From positions 165,941 through 229,940 of the forward strand of contig NZ_PQGA01000009.1 in NCBI RefSeq assembly GCF_002917095.1: 64,000 bases of DNA, written 5' to 3'. Below, one piece after another: positions 8,549 to 16,607 of the stretch; position 1 is the stretch's first letter; each line of letters opens with the position of its first letter. Source of the DNA: Paraburkholderia eburnea. Its GTDB lineage: Bacteria > Pseudomonadota > Gammaproteobacteria > Burkholderiales > Burkholderiaceae. The notes beneath the pieces are model-generated. The model saw only the letters and a program-made list of their open reading frames with translations. It was not told the DNA's origin and did not search any database. The position numbers and the translations under genes are program-made.

Positions 8549-8763
8549 CGCTTTCGTGACTGGAACAAGAACTGGATTCCCACTCGTCTGCCTTTGCCTG
8601 CAATTGGCCGGCAAGCCCAATGCGCGGGCTGGCGGCTTACAGGTCGCTTCGGCATGCTGTCTTGAGCGGCGAGGCGCTTCATCATAGCGCGGATTGCCGT
8701 GTGGCCTGGCTGGGGTGGTGCGCTTAAGGGGTAGCGGGTTGGGTTTGGCGCAGACCTGACTAG

Positions 8764-10005
8764 TTATTGAGCCGACAACGAATTCTGCGCCATCCAGCGC
8801 CGATATTCGCGCGTGCGCGCCGCCTCGCCAAGCTGTTGCAGAATCAGCGCACGCAACGGCGAAACTTTCGGATCGGTTGTTTTCCCGAGGCTCAATCTGC
8901 GCAACTGGAACTTCACGGCGGCCATATTGGCGAGAGACGCCAGCGGCTTGTTCTTCCATGTGATCGGCGACAGCGCCGGCGCGTTGTCCTTGCCGGCACG
9001 CCAGTCGCGCGGCAGATACGGATCGATGGCGAGCGCCGTGCCAATACCGACCATGTCCACCCCGCTCGCAACAACCTGATCGGCGACGGCCTGGCGGCGG
9101 ATGCCGCCGGTGACCATCACAGGCATCGCTGCAATCGTACGGATATCGCGCGCGAATTCCGCAAAATAAGCTTCGCGGGCGAGGGTGCGGCCATCGCGGG
9201 CGTCGCCTTGCATCGCCGGGGCTTCGTAGCTTCCGCCGGACAATTCGACCAGATCGACAGCCAGTTCGTTGAGCAGTTTGACGACCTGACGGGCGTCATC
9301 CGCACTGAAGCCGCCACGCTGGAAATCGGCGGAATTCAGCTTGACCGCAACGGCAAATGTGGGAGAGACCACGGCACGCACCGCCTTGACGATTTCCAGC
9401 AGCAGGCGTGAGCGATTCTCAAGCGAGCCGCCCCATTCGTCCGTTCGCTGATTGGTGAGCGGCGAGAGAAACTGGCTGAGCAGATAGCCATGAGCCGCGT
9501 GAATCTCGACGCCCGTAAAGCCAGCCATTTCGCCCAGCCGCGCCGTTCGCGCGAAGCGTTGGATCACGTCTTCGATGACTTCGCGCGTCATCGCCTGGGG
9601 TGTGTTGAAATGCTTCGACATCTTGCCGAGCGCCAACGGAACCGCCGAAGGCGCCCATGTCGGCTGCCCGAGATTCGCGCGCATCTGGCGGCCCGGATGA
9701 TTGATCTGCAGCCAGAATTGCGCGCCTTTCGCGCGGCCGATGCGCGCCCACTTCCTGAATGATTCGATATGCTGATCATTTTCTAGCACCACGCCGCCCG
9801 GTCCCGTCATGGCGCGGCTGTCGACCATCACGTTGCCGGTAATGAGCAGGCCGGAACCGCCTTCCGCCCACGCCTGATAAAGACGCATCAGTTGCGCCGA
9901 AGGGGCGTGGTTGGCGTCGGCCATGTTTTCTTCCATGGCGGCTTTGGCAATGCGGTTCTGAATGATCGAACCGTTGGGTAACGCGAGCTTGTCGAACACG
10001 TTCAT
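8764..10005 (-). CDS. NADH:flavin oxidoreductase, old yellow enzyme family
   Basis: A 413-aa FMN-dependent TIM-barrel enzyme. It shows the substrate-binding HAAHGYLLSQFLSP block with H169, H172 and Y174, and the phosphate-binding region MVTGGIRR near residue 295. Single-domain members reduce activated C=C bonds of enones, nitroesters or quinones with NAD(P)H; the exact substrate is not evident. It lacks the C-terminal Fe-S/FAD domains of dienoyl-CoA reductases. The gene is divergent from an acetoacetate-decarboxylase-like gene, and its promoter has a 19-bp spacer with an internal dyad, suggesting control by the MerR protein encoded at 11126. Confidence 0.87.
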   Translation of the reverse strand: MNVFDKLALPNGSIIQNRIAKAAMEENMADANHAPSAQLMRLYQAWAEGGSGLLITGNVMVDSRAMTGPGGVVLENDQHIESFRKWARIGRAKGAQFWLQINHPGRQMRANLGQPTWAPSAVPLALGKMSKHFNTPQAMTREVIEDVIQRFARTARLGEMAGFTGVEIHAAHGYLLSQFLSPLTNQRTDEWGGSLENRSRLLLEIVKAVRAVVSPTFAVAVKLNSADFQRGGFSADDARQVVKLLNELAVDLVELSGGSYEAPAMQGDARDGRTLAREAYFAEFARDIRTIAAMPVMVTGGIRRQAVADQVVASGVDMVGIGTALAIDPYLPRDWRAGKDNAPALSPITWKNKPLASLANMAAVKFQLRRLSLGKTTDPKVSPLRALILQQLGEAARTREYRRWMAQNSLSAQ

Positions 10006-10032
10006 GAGTTCACCTCGTTTGATCGTGTTCCG

Positions 10033-10063
10033 ACTTTAAGGTTAAAGGTAACTTTAATGTCAA
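10033..10063 (-). promoter_or_regulatory. MerR-type promoter of the old yellow enzyme gene
   Basis: On the reverse strand a -35 TTGACA (10063-10058) and a -10 TAAAGT (10038-10033) are separated by 19 bp, the over-long spacer characteristic of MerR-controlled promoters. Within the spacer lies a dyad TTAAAG-N4-CTTTAA (10042-10057). It mirrors the promoter at 10103-10133 for the divergent gene. Confidence 0.65.
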
Positions 10064-10102
10064 TACCTTTTGTTTGTTCCTCGCCGGTCTTCATTTGAGC
10101 GC

Positions 10103-10133
10103 TTGACCTTAAAGTTGACTTTAAGCTTAGAGT
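10103..10133 (+). promoter_or_regulatory. MerR-type promoter of the acetoacetate-decarboxylase-like gene
   Basis: -35 TTGACC (10103-10108) and -10 TAGAGT (10128-10133) are separated by 19 bp. A perfect dyad, CTTAAAGT-TG-ACTTTAAG (10108-10125), lies in the spacer, where a MerR dimer binds and untwists the DNA. The architecture, together with the MerR gene two genes downstream, supports activation by that protein. Confidence 0.7.
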
Positions 10134-10165
10134 GGCGTTCACATAGAGACAGGGGGGCAGCGAAC

Positions 10166-11065
10166 ATGGACAGGCTGTTTACGCAGGTCGAATTTGGGCC
10201 ACACAAAGTCGAAGTGCCAGCAGGCGGTTACTACGATCGTTTCCGGATGAACCCAAACCTGGACGAGGTGGCGCGCGACCCGGCGGCGGGAAATATCGAC
10301 TGGTTCCGCAGGATTCCGAAGCAGATGCTGGCGTCGAGAATCGGGCCGACCTGGGCGCCGAACTTTTACTATCGCACGAGCCAGGTTCAGCTACTTTTTC
10401 TTGCGCCGATGTCGCGACTGCGGGCAATGTTGCCGATGCCGCTCGAACCGCTGCGCGCGTTTCCCGGCTATGGACTGGTGGCGCTAACGTTCTTTTCATA
10501 CGCCGTATGCGATAACGATCCCTATGACGAAGTCTCCATTGCTGTAGTGATCCGTCGGCCTGGCGCGCGCGGGTCACATACGCTGGAATTGCGCAATGCC
10601 ATGCGCCGTCGGCATTTCTACGCGCATGTGCTAGCGCTGCCGGTCAGCACGGAAATCGCGCGCGTGCGCGGCGTGTATGGCTATCAGTTGCCCAAGTGGC
10701 TTGCGGCCATCGACGTAAGCATCGGAGCCGATGTGAACGCGCGTATTGCGGGTCCGAACGGCGTACCGGATTTAACCTTGAGCGCGCCGCTGCCGTCGCT
10801 GCGCGAAGTCTTGCCTCAATCGCAGATGGGCACGACCACGATGATCAATAGGGTCGATGGACAATGGCATCAGGCGGCGGTGCAGACCAATACGTTATCG
10901 TTCGCTCAACGCCTTTTTCCGCGTAACGTGACGCTGCTGCGTAACGGTGGTCCACTGAGCCAGTTACTCGACGGGCTGGGCGCGAAGACGGTTGTCCGTC
11001 TGGACGTGGTCAAGGACGCGCAGGTGGTGCTGAATTTGCCCACGCCGCTTCGGGGCTTTATTTAA
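10166..11065 (+). CDS. Acetoacetate decarboxylase-fold protein
   Basis: A 299-aa protein of the acetoacetate decarboxylase (ADC) superfamily. It shows YDEVSIAVVIRR (120-131) and YGYQLPKWLA (171-180), where K177 aligns with the Schiff-base lysine of true ADC. It is longer than clostridial ADC (about 245 aa), and ADC-like proteins act as decarboxylases, hydratases or dehydratases on keto acids, so the reaction is uncertain. The start follows an AGGGGGG ribosome-binding site; an upstream ATG at 10070 would lie before the promoter and is rejected. Next comes a MerR gene 60 bp downstream, likely co-transcribed. Confidence 0.8.
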   Translation: MDRLFTQVEFGPHKVEVPAGGYYDRFRMNPNLDEVARDPAAGNIDWFRRIPKQMLASRIGPTWAPNFYYRTSQVQLLFLAPMSRLRAMLPMPLEPLRAFPGYGLVALTFFSYAVCDNDPYDEVSIAVVIRRPGARGSHTLELRNAMRRRHFYAHVLALPVSTEIARVRGVYGYQLPKWLAAIDVSIGADVNARIAGPNGVPDLTLSAPLPSLREVLPQSQMGTTTMINRVDGQWHQAAVQTNTLSFAQRLFPRNVTLLRNGGPLSQLLDGLGAKTVVRLDVVKDAQVVLNLPTPLRGFI

Positions 11066-11125
11066 GCATTGGATATGCCATCATCATCGTCTGACGATCG
11101 GCTTGTGGCAGGAGGTATCCGGAAC

Positions 11126-11605
11126 ATGAAAATTGGGGAATTGGCGCAGCGCACGGGTCTGGCTGCCTCGCGGATTCGCTTCTACGAAGATATCGGCTTG
11201 CTGAAAGCCGAACGCGAGCCGAACGGATATCGCAGCTATTCACCCGAGGCGGTGCTGGTGCTCGAGCTGATTGCCGCGGCACAGCAGGCCGGTTTCAGCC
11301 TCGACGAGATTCGCATACTGATGCCGCTCGATATGGAGCAATGGCAACACGGCACGTTGATCGAAACGCTGCGCGCCAAGGTGCAGGAAATCGAGGCGAT
11401 GCAAACGCGGCTTGCGCAAAGCAAGGCTCATCTCGTCGCATTGCTGGCGGAGATCGACGCGAAACCCGCCGACATGGACTGCAGCGCCAATGCGAAGCGC
11501 GTGATGTCGCGCATACGGGCGGGGCAAGTGAAGGCGCCGACGCTCGTGCCAGCCGATGTCACGACACTGCGCAAAGCGAAGCGTCGTGCGGTCAAGCACG
11601 GCTAG
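11126..11605 (+). CDS. MerR-family transcriptional regulator
   Basis: A 159-aa regulator. The N-terminal winged helix is MKIGELAQRTGLAASRIRFY followed by EDIGLL, then NGYRSYSPEAV, all classic MerR motifs; a long dimerisation helix runs from about 80 to 125. The only cysteine in the sensor part is in a DMDCSAN segment near residue 120, so no clear metal or [2Fe-2S] site is present and an organic or electrophilic effector is more likely. A GGAGG site precedes the ATG at 11126; the upstream in-frame ATG at 11069 lacks one. The two MerR-type promoters at 10033 and 10103 are its likely targets. Confidence 0.87.
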   Translation: MKIGELAQRTGLAASRIRFYEDIGLLKAEREPNGYRSYSPEAVLVLELIAAAQQAGFSLDEIRILMPLDMEQWQHGTLIETLRAKVQEIEAMQTRLAQSKAHLVALLAEIDAKPADMDCSANAKRVMSRIRAGQVKAPTLVPADVTTLRKAKRRAVKHG

Positions 11606-11708
11606 TCGAAAGCGTTCGCTAAAACCAGGCTGCACATCGCGGCCCGGTTTGCGAACATCGACGGATTCGACGCGCTACAGCCAACCGTCCAGCGGGACGA
11701 CGCAGGGC

Positions 11709-11975
11709 TTAGTGCCCGTGCGCCTCACGCAGCCCGGCATCGTGTTCGGGGCGTTGATCGCGCGTGCGGACGTGAAATGCCGCCGATACGATGTACAGGA
11801 CGCCAGCGAATGGCCAGGAATAAGTCGCGAGGACGAAGGAGAGGAGGAAGGCGTTCTGGGCTGAGTATGCGTTGAGCGCCCAACAGAGGCACGCAACCGG
11901 TAACAGCAGCAGACACAACGCCGACCGATTCAGGAAAACGGCGACCTTTGCATTCTTGAGCTTTTCTGATTGCAT
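11709..11975 (-). CDS. Small inner-membrane protein, unknown
   Basis: An 88-aa protein with a basic N-terminus (MQSEKLKNAKVAVFLNRS) and two hydrophobic helices at about 19-39 and 43-65, ending in a charged His/Arg-rich tail. The start at 11975 is preceded by GGAG; an ATG 12 bases earlier has no such site. It resembles small unannotated membrane proteins of Paraburkholderia but I do not recognise a named family. It is convergent with the MerR gene. Confidence 0.5.
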   Translation of the reverse strand: MQSEKLKNAKVAVFLNRSALCLLLLPVACLCWALNAYSAQNAFLLSFVLATYSWPFAGVLYIVSAAFHVRTRDQRPEHDAGLREAHGH

Positions 11976-12017
11976 GCCTGTCTCCATAGGGAATGGCACT
12001 GAGACATAGAGTCGCAC

Positions 12018-12468
12018 ACCCGGAATGGCGCGAATACTCAGTGAATTCCCTGACGGATGCCTAACTAAATGTGCGGCGATGCAGCAAGTCGAGGGTGAAT
12101 GACGCGGTGCAAAATCAAATTGCCAGGTCCGTCCCTTCTTTGCTGATGATAAGGTTTCCGAATTAATAATTTGCTGCTTAATGCAGGGTTAATTGCTACC
12201 GCGCCGTGCCTAATGGTCATGTGTACCGGTATGGCATCAAGTTTGCCGAAATCTGATTATTCGGATTGCGAAGTATTTATCGGAGGTTTGCTTTCGCGTG
12301 CGACTTCGCGCTGCACCGCGATGCAGGAAACTTGACCGATACGACGACACTGAATATTTGTACGGGAGCAGACACTTCGCCTGGCGAATACATTATTTAC
12401 ACCCGGCAGTTTACTTTTCCATGGAATAAACTACACTCATCAGTCTACTTTTCCGCTGGAAGGCGCTT
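12018..12468. other. Intergenic, AT-richer than surroundings
   Basis: About 450 bp without a credible gene. Most of it is AT-rich compared with the flanks. The right end (12407-12460) carries a near-duplicate motif and a palindrome just before the metallo-hydrolase gene, described separately. No tRNA, terminator or further promoter could be assigned by eye. Confidence 0.5.
12407..12460. promoter_or_regulatory. Direct repeats and palindrome upstream of the metallo-hydrolase gene
   Basis: CAGTTTACTTTTCC (12407-12420) is repeated as CAGTCTACTTTTCC (12441-12454), 13 of 14 identical, 34 bp apart. The first copy runs into the palindrome TTCCATGGAA (12418-12427), flanked by GTTTA and TAAAC. The second copy ends 14 bp before the ATG at 12469. 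The arrangement suggests paired binding sites for an unidentified repressor or activator. Confidence 0.45.
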
Positions 12469-13605
12469 ATGTCATCGATCCCTGATTTGCTCGGCCGCAC
12501 TTTCGGTTTTACCGCCGCGCGTCGCTCGCGCGCCCTGTCGGGCGCCTCGCCGCAACACGACGGCGAGCGCTTTCGCAACGTGCAGCCGCGGCCGCAGGAA
12601 GGTCTGGTGAAGAGCCTCGGCATCATCTGGAGCGTGTTGTTCCGCAAGCCGCGGGGCACCGTGCCCGCCAGCGCGCTGCCCATTGCCGCGCTGAGCCGCG
12701 CGGACCTGGATGCCGCGCCCGATCGCAGCCTTTACCGTCTCGGCCACTCCACGCTGCTGTTCAAGCTGCGCGGCGAATACTGGCTTACCGATCCGGTGTT
12801 CGCCGAGCGCGCCTCGCCGTTCAAGCTGCTCGGCCCCAAGCGCTTTCACGCGCCGCCGATCGCCCTCGCGGACCTGCCGTCGCTGCGCGGCGTGATCCTT
12901 TCGCACGATCACTACGACCATCTGGATCGCGAAACGGTGCTCGCGCTTGCGGCGACGACGGGCGTATTTCTCACGCCGCTTGGCGTGGGCGACCGCTTGA
13001 TCGAATGGGGTATCGACGCGAGCAAGGTGCGCCAGCTTGACTGGTGGCAGAGCGCCCAGATCGACGGCATCACGTTGACGGCGGCCCCTGCGCAGCACTT
13101 TTCGGGGCGCAGCCTGTTCGACGGTAACAGCACGCTTTGGGCATCGTGGGCGATCGCCGATGACGATCTGCGCATCTTCTTCAGCGGCGATACCGGTTAT
13201 TCGGAACATTTCCGCATGATTGGCGAGCGCCTTGGGCCGTTCGATGTGACGTTGATGGAGACGGGCGCCTATGACCCGCAGTGGCCCTACGTGCACATGC
13301 AGCCCGAAGAGACGGTGCAGGCGCATCTCGATGTGCGTGGCCGCTGGATGGTGCCGATCCATAACGGTACCTTCGATCTCGCGTTGCATCGCTGGCAGGA
13401 GCCGTTCGAGCGCGTGATGGGGCTGGCGGCGGCGCACGGCGTGGCACTGGCGACGCCGCGCATGGGCGAACGATTCGATCTGGCCGCGCCACAGCGCGGC
13501 GAGCGCTGGTGGCGCGAAGCCGGGGAGACGCAGGTGACGCAAGTGGAAAAAGGGGGCCGTCGGCGGGGAGGATGGTGCCGGCAAGCAGACAGCGCGAGGT
13601 CCTGA
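12469..13605 (+). CDS. MBL-fold metal-dependent hydrolase (NAPE-PLD/UlaG-like)
   Basis: A 378-aa metallo-beta-lactamase-fold protein. It has GHSTLLF (92-98), the metal motif HxHxDH at 146-151 (SHDHYDHLD), SGDTGY near 240 and a late HNG motif (PIHNGTFDL). This set matches the branch containing N-acyl-phosphatidylethanolamine phospholipase D and UlaG-like lactonases; the substrate is not evident. The N-terminus (1-70) lacks a signal peptide but contains a short hydrophobic stretch near 49-57. The C-terminal 30 residues are a basic tail. It appears to be transcribed alone. Confidence 0.85.
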   Translation: MSSIPDLLGRTFGFTAARRSRALSGASPQHDGERFRNVQPRPQEGLVKSLGIIWSVLFRKPRGTVPASALPIAALSRADLDAAPDRSLYRLGHSTLLFKLRGEYWLTDPVFAERASPFKLLGPKRFHAPPIALADLPSLRGVILSHDHYDHLDRETVLALAATTGVFLTPLGVGDRLIEWGIDASKVRQLDWWQSAQIDGITLTAAPAQHFSGRSLFDGNSTLWASWAIADDDLRIFFSGDTGYSEHFRMIGERLGPFDVTLMETGAYDPQWPYVHMQPEETVQAHLDVRGRWMVPIHNGTFDLALHRWQEPFERVMGLAAAHGVALATPRMGERFDLAAPQRGERWWREAGETQVTQVEKGGRRRGGWCRQADSARS

Positions 13606-14190
13606 AACCGCGTGTCGCGCGCGGGCGATGCGCGAGGATCGCCCAAAATCAAAGGGACACTCCCGCGCGCGCGACCACTCCACACCCGATCTGCGCATGG
13701 CAACCCAGGCGCGGTGCAAGGGACACGCATGCGCCGGTCGGAACGACTCGTCGAAACGCGCTGTAAGCGCAGAATCGCGAGCCTGCCGCCGGCTATGGCC
13801 CTCGGTGGAATTGTAGTGATGCGTATCCGCTACACCGGCGCAGGTTTTCGCGGCAGCCCGCCGGTGCGTGCCGCGCGGCCCCCCTGTGAGCCTGCGCAGC
13901 CTGCCGCACCTGGCGGGCCGCTCGCGCGTGGCTGACCGCGCGCGCCGGAGCGTCCCTCGTCTTTCCGCCCGGTATCGTTCGAATGCCGGGCGCCCGCCAA
14001 CATAGCGGGTTTTTCCGCTGACGATTGACCGTGCGTCTCAAAACTCGTCGGGCCAGCCAGAAATATCCGCGCTCCGTCCGCGTCCAGACACGCATCACGG
14101 CGTATGCGTGTCATCCATGCAACACCCTGACAGCAGGCAACATAAAGCTTTCAAAAGCCAGATGGCTTTGCTACCATGCCGGCCTTATGT
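13606..14190. other. Intergenic region before the TonB receptor
   Basis: About 585 bp of very GC-rich DNA with short overlapping frames on both strands but no start with a ribosome-binding site or recognisable protein. The only structure I can support is the weak terminator-like hairpin at 13992-14013. No cobalamin riboswitch conserved box was seen despite the downstream TonB receptor. Confidence 0.5.
13992..14013 (+). terminator. Weak intrinsic terminator candidate
   Basis: CCCGC (13992-13996), a 7-base loop and GCGGG (14004-14008) followed by five T. The stem is short, so this is only a candidate; it would end transcripts coming from the metallo-hydrolase side. Confidence 0.35.
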
Positions 14191-14211
14191 AATGAGAATA
14201 CTTCTCATTAA
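14191..14211. promoter_or_regulatory. Fur box
   Basis: TAATGAGAA-TAC-TTCTCATTA is a perfect 9-3-9 inverted repeat of the Fur type, 36 bp upstream of a TonB-dependent receptor start. Fur with Fe2+ represses such genes, so the receptor should be induced by iron starvation. Confidence 0.8.
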
Positions 14212-14247
14212 TATTCTGGAGCTGGAGACGCTCCATCCCTGGCCGAA

Positions 14248-16437
14248 ATGAATCCTTCACAATCCGTACGCCGCACCGAGCGCTCGCGCCCCCGTCCCTT
14301 GCAGATTGCCGCCTGGCTCGCGTTCGCGGCTGCTGCGCAATCCGCTTTCGCCCAGTCCGCAACGACCGGCACCGCTGCCGCTTCGTCCTCCGCGAGCGGT
14401 ACGGAGCAGTCGCTGCCCGCCGTCAAAGTCAGCGCGACGTCCTCCGACGATACGCCGCTGCATCTGACCACGCCGGTTTCGAGCGGCGCGCTCGGCACGC
14501 GTTCGCAGCTCGAAACGCCATTCTCGACGACCGTGGTGACGGGCGAGGATCTCGCCAATCGTCAGGCCAACAAGCTCGGCGACGTGTTCGCGGGCGACGC
14601 CTCGGTGACGGACAACAGCAATGCGTACAGCGCCTGGGCGACCTACATCACGATCCGCGGCCTGCCGATCGACTGGCAGAACGGCTTCAAGATCGACGGT
14701 AATCCGTTCATTTCATATGGCATCACGATGCCTTATGAAAACCTCGAACGTGTGGAACTGCTCAAGGGCGCGGGCGGCTTCATGTACGGCTTCGCGCAGC
14801 CCGGCGGCGTGGTCAACTACGTGACGAAGAAGCCGGGCAAGGACCCGGTGACGAGTTTCGATATCGGCTATCGCATGGATGGCGTGCTCAGCCAGCACGC
14901 CGATCTGAGCCGCCGCTTCGGCCCGGACGGCATGTTCGGCGCGCGCATCAACTACTCGCACGAAGCGGGCAAGACCTATAACGCGGGCGATATCAACCGC
15001 AATTCGGTGGCGCTCGCGCTCGACGGTCAACTCACGCGCGATCTCGACGTCTATTTCAACGCGATCTATCAGACCAGCCGTTCGAGCGGTCAGACGCCTG
15101 CCATCTATGTGTCCCCGACGTATGTCGGCACGAGCCTGCCCGCGACGATCAGCGGCGGTTCGAACCTGCTGAACAGCGCCGGGCAGCATCTGAACACCAA
15201 TCTGCAGTTGTACACGGCGGGCGTGAAATACCAGATCGCGCCGGACTGGACGTTCAATACGTCGGCGAGTTATAGCAAGTCCGCGCGCGACCGCAACGAA
15301 AGCACGCTGACGCTGGCCAACCAGGCCGGCGACTACACCGATTCGCGCTGGAACGGCGACGAAGGCCATCAGGACATCTACTGGCAGGGCACCTTCGAAG
15401 GCAAGGTCAAGACCGGGCCGTTCACGCATCAACTCGTGTTCGGCGCATCGGTCCAGCATCAGACCAACGACTACAGCACGGCAGCGGGCACTGCGGGCGG
15501 CACGCTCGGCGCGGGCAATCTCTACGTGCAGAATCCGTACTTCTTCTACTCGGGCAGCGGCCTCGACAAGTACCGCGCGAGCGAGATCAACCAGAAGGCG
15601 CTGTTCCTGAGCGACACGATGCAGATCACGAGCCGCTGGTCGCTGCTGGCGGGCCTGCGTTACACGAACTACGATCAGGAAAGCTTCGCGGAGTCGGGCG
15701 CGACCACGGCGGCATACGGCAAGAACGGCGTCGTCACGCCGACCTTCGCGCTCATGTACAAGCTCGATCCGCTCACCACGGTCTACGCGAGCTATGTGGA
15801 ATCGCTGGAGGCAGGGCAGGTCGTTTCGGATATCTACGCGAACGGCGGATCGGTACTGAACCCGCTGCGCTCGCGCCAGTACGAAGTGGGCATCAAGAGC
15901 GAGCACGAGCGCTGGAGCGCGAACGCCGCGCTGTTCCGTATCGAGCGCGGTGCGTCGTATGCGAACAGCCAGAACGTGCTGTTGCAGGATGGCGATTCGA
16001 TCTACGAAGGCGTCGAGGCGGGCGGCAGCGTGCGTCTGGGCCGTAGCTGGCAGGTCGGGGGCGACATCATGCTGCTCGATACGTGGTACGCGAAGGGTCA
16101 GACCTATAACGGCAAGCGCGTGGCCGGTGCGCCGCAGTTCACGGCCGCCGCGCGCGTGAGCTACGACGTGCCGTTCGTGCCGGGCCTGCAGTTGGGCGCC
16201 GATGCGAAGTACACGGGCAACACGGCAGTGCGTCCGGCAGGGGATCTGGAGGCGGGCGGCTACATGCTCGTGAACCTGGGCGCGAACTATATGACGCGCA
16301 TCGGCGGCCACGACGTCACGCTGCGCGCGGCCATCGACAACCTCACGAATCGTCGCTACTGGATGTTCCAGTACGACAGCTATATCGCGCCGGGCGATCC
16401 GCGCACGGTCAGCCTGAACGCGAAGATCGACTTCTGA
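14248..16437 (+). CDS. TonB-dependent siderophore receptor
   Basis: A 729-aa outer-membrane receptor of usual length. The N-terminus is basic followed by a signal peptide ending near AFAQS (about residue 36). The plug domain (about 65-190) includes VTIRG-type text (YITIRGLPIDWQNGFKIDG) and the ELLKGAGGFMYG / GGVVNYVTKKP blocks characteristic of ferri-siderophore receptors; the beta-barrel ends in aromatic Phe (SLNAKIDF). It imports an Fe3+-siderophore using TonB-ExbBD. A Fur box precedes it. No siderophore biosynthesis genes are near, so it may take up a siderophore made elsewhere. Confidence 0.92.
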   Translation: MNPSQSVRRTERSRPRPLQIAAWLAFAAAAQSAFAQSATTGTAAASSSASGTEQSLPAVKVSATSSDDTPLHLTTPVSSGALGTRSQLETPFSTTVVTGEDLANRQANKLGDVFAGDASVTDNSNAYSAWATYITIRGLPIDWQNGFKIDGNPFISYGITMPYENLERVELLKGAGGFMYGFAQPGGVVNYVTKKPGKDPVTSFDIGYRMDGVLSQHADLSRRFGPDGMFGARINYSHEAGKTYNAGDINRNSVALALDGQLTRDLDVYFNAIYQTSRSSGQTPAIYVSPTYVGTSLPATISGGSNLLNSAGQHLNTNLQLYTAGVKYQIAPDWTFNTSASYSKSARDRNESTLTLANQAGDYTDSRWNGDEGHQDIYWQGTFEGKVKTGPFTHQLVFGASVQHQTNDYSTAAGTAGGTLGAGNLYVQNPYFFYSGSGLDKYRASEINQKALFLSDTMQITSRWSLLAGLRYTNYDQESFAESGATTAAYGKNGVVTPTFALMYKLDPLTTVYASYVESLEAGQVVSDIYANGGSVLNPLRSRQYEVGIKSEHERWSANAALFRIERGASYANSQNVLLQDGDSIYEGVEAGGSVRLGRSWQVGGDIMLLDTWYAKGQTYNGKRVAGAPQFTAAARVSYDVPFVPGLQLGADAKYTGNTAVRPAGDLEAGGYMLVNLGANYMTRIGGHDVTLRAAIDNLTNRRYWMFQYDSYIAPGDPRTVSLNAKIDF

Positions 16438-16462
16438 TCCGCACGGTGAGGCAGGAATAAAC

Positions 16463-16516
16463 GGGCCGCCAGTGGTGCGCCCCGACCAATACACGGGGAT
16501 GCGCGGCTGGCGGTCC
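16463..16516 (+). terminator. Strong hairpin downstream of the TonB receptor
   Basis: GGGCCGCCAG (16463-16472) pairs with CTGGCGGTCC (16507-16516), ten pairs with one G-U, and an inner CCCCG/CGGGG stem adds to it. No T-run follows, so it may be a transcript-end or mRNA-stabilising hairpin rather than a classical intrinsic terminator. Confidence 0.4.
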
Positions 16517-16607
16517 GTCGCTATCGGTTGTCAGTTTTGCGCTATATGACTGGAATCCGCCGAACCCATACTACGGCGGTCAGAAAATAATATCGGCGAG
16601 ACGGGCG

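Noticed and set aside
8549..8763. Additional gene between the exporter operon and the old yellow enzyme
   Set aside because: The open frame extending from the YtcA-like gene has no coding character; about 215 bp left as spacer.
13612..14114. Overlapping short frames on both strands
   Set aside because: Arg/Pro/Ala-rich, no start signals and no recognisable protein; treated as intergenic.
13606..14247. Cobalamin riboswitch upstream of the TonB receptor
   Set aside because: No conserved B12-box text was found, and the receptor has a clear Fur box and siderophore-type motifs.
14713..16494. Long reverse-strand open frame across the TonB receptor
   Set aside because: Arg/His/Ala-rich shadow of a convincing forward gene with signal peptide and family motifs; typical of high-GC DNA.
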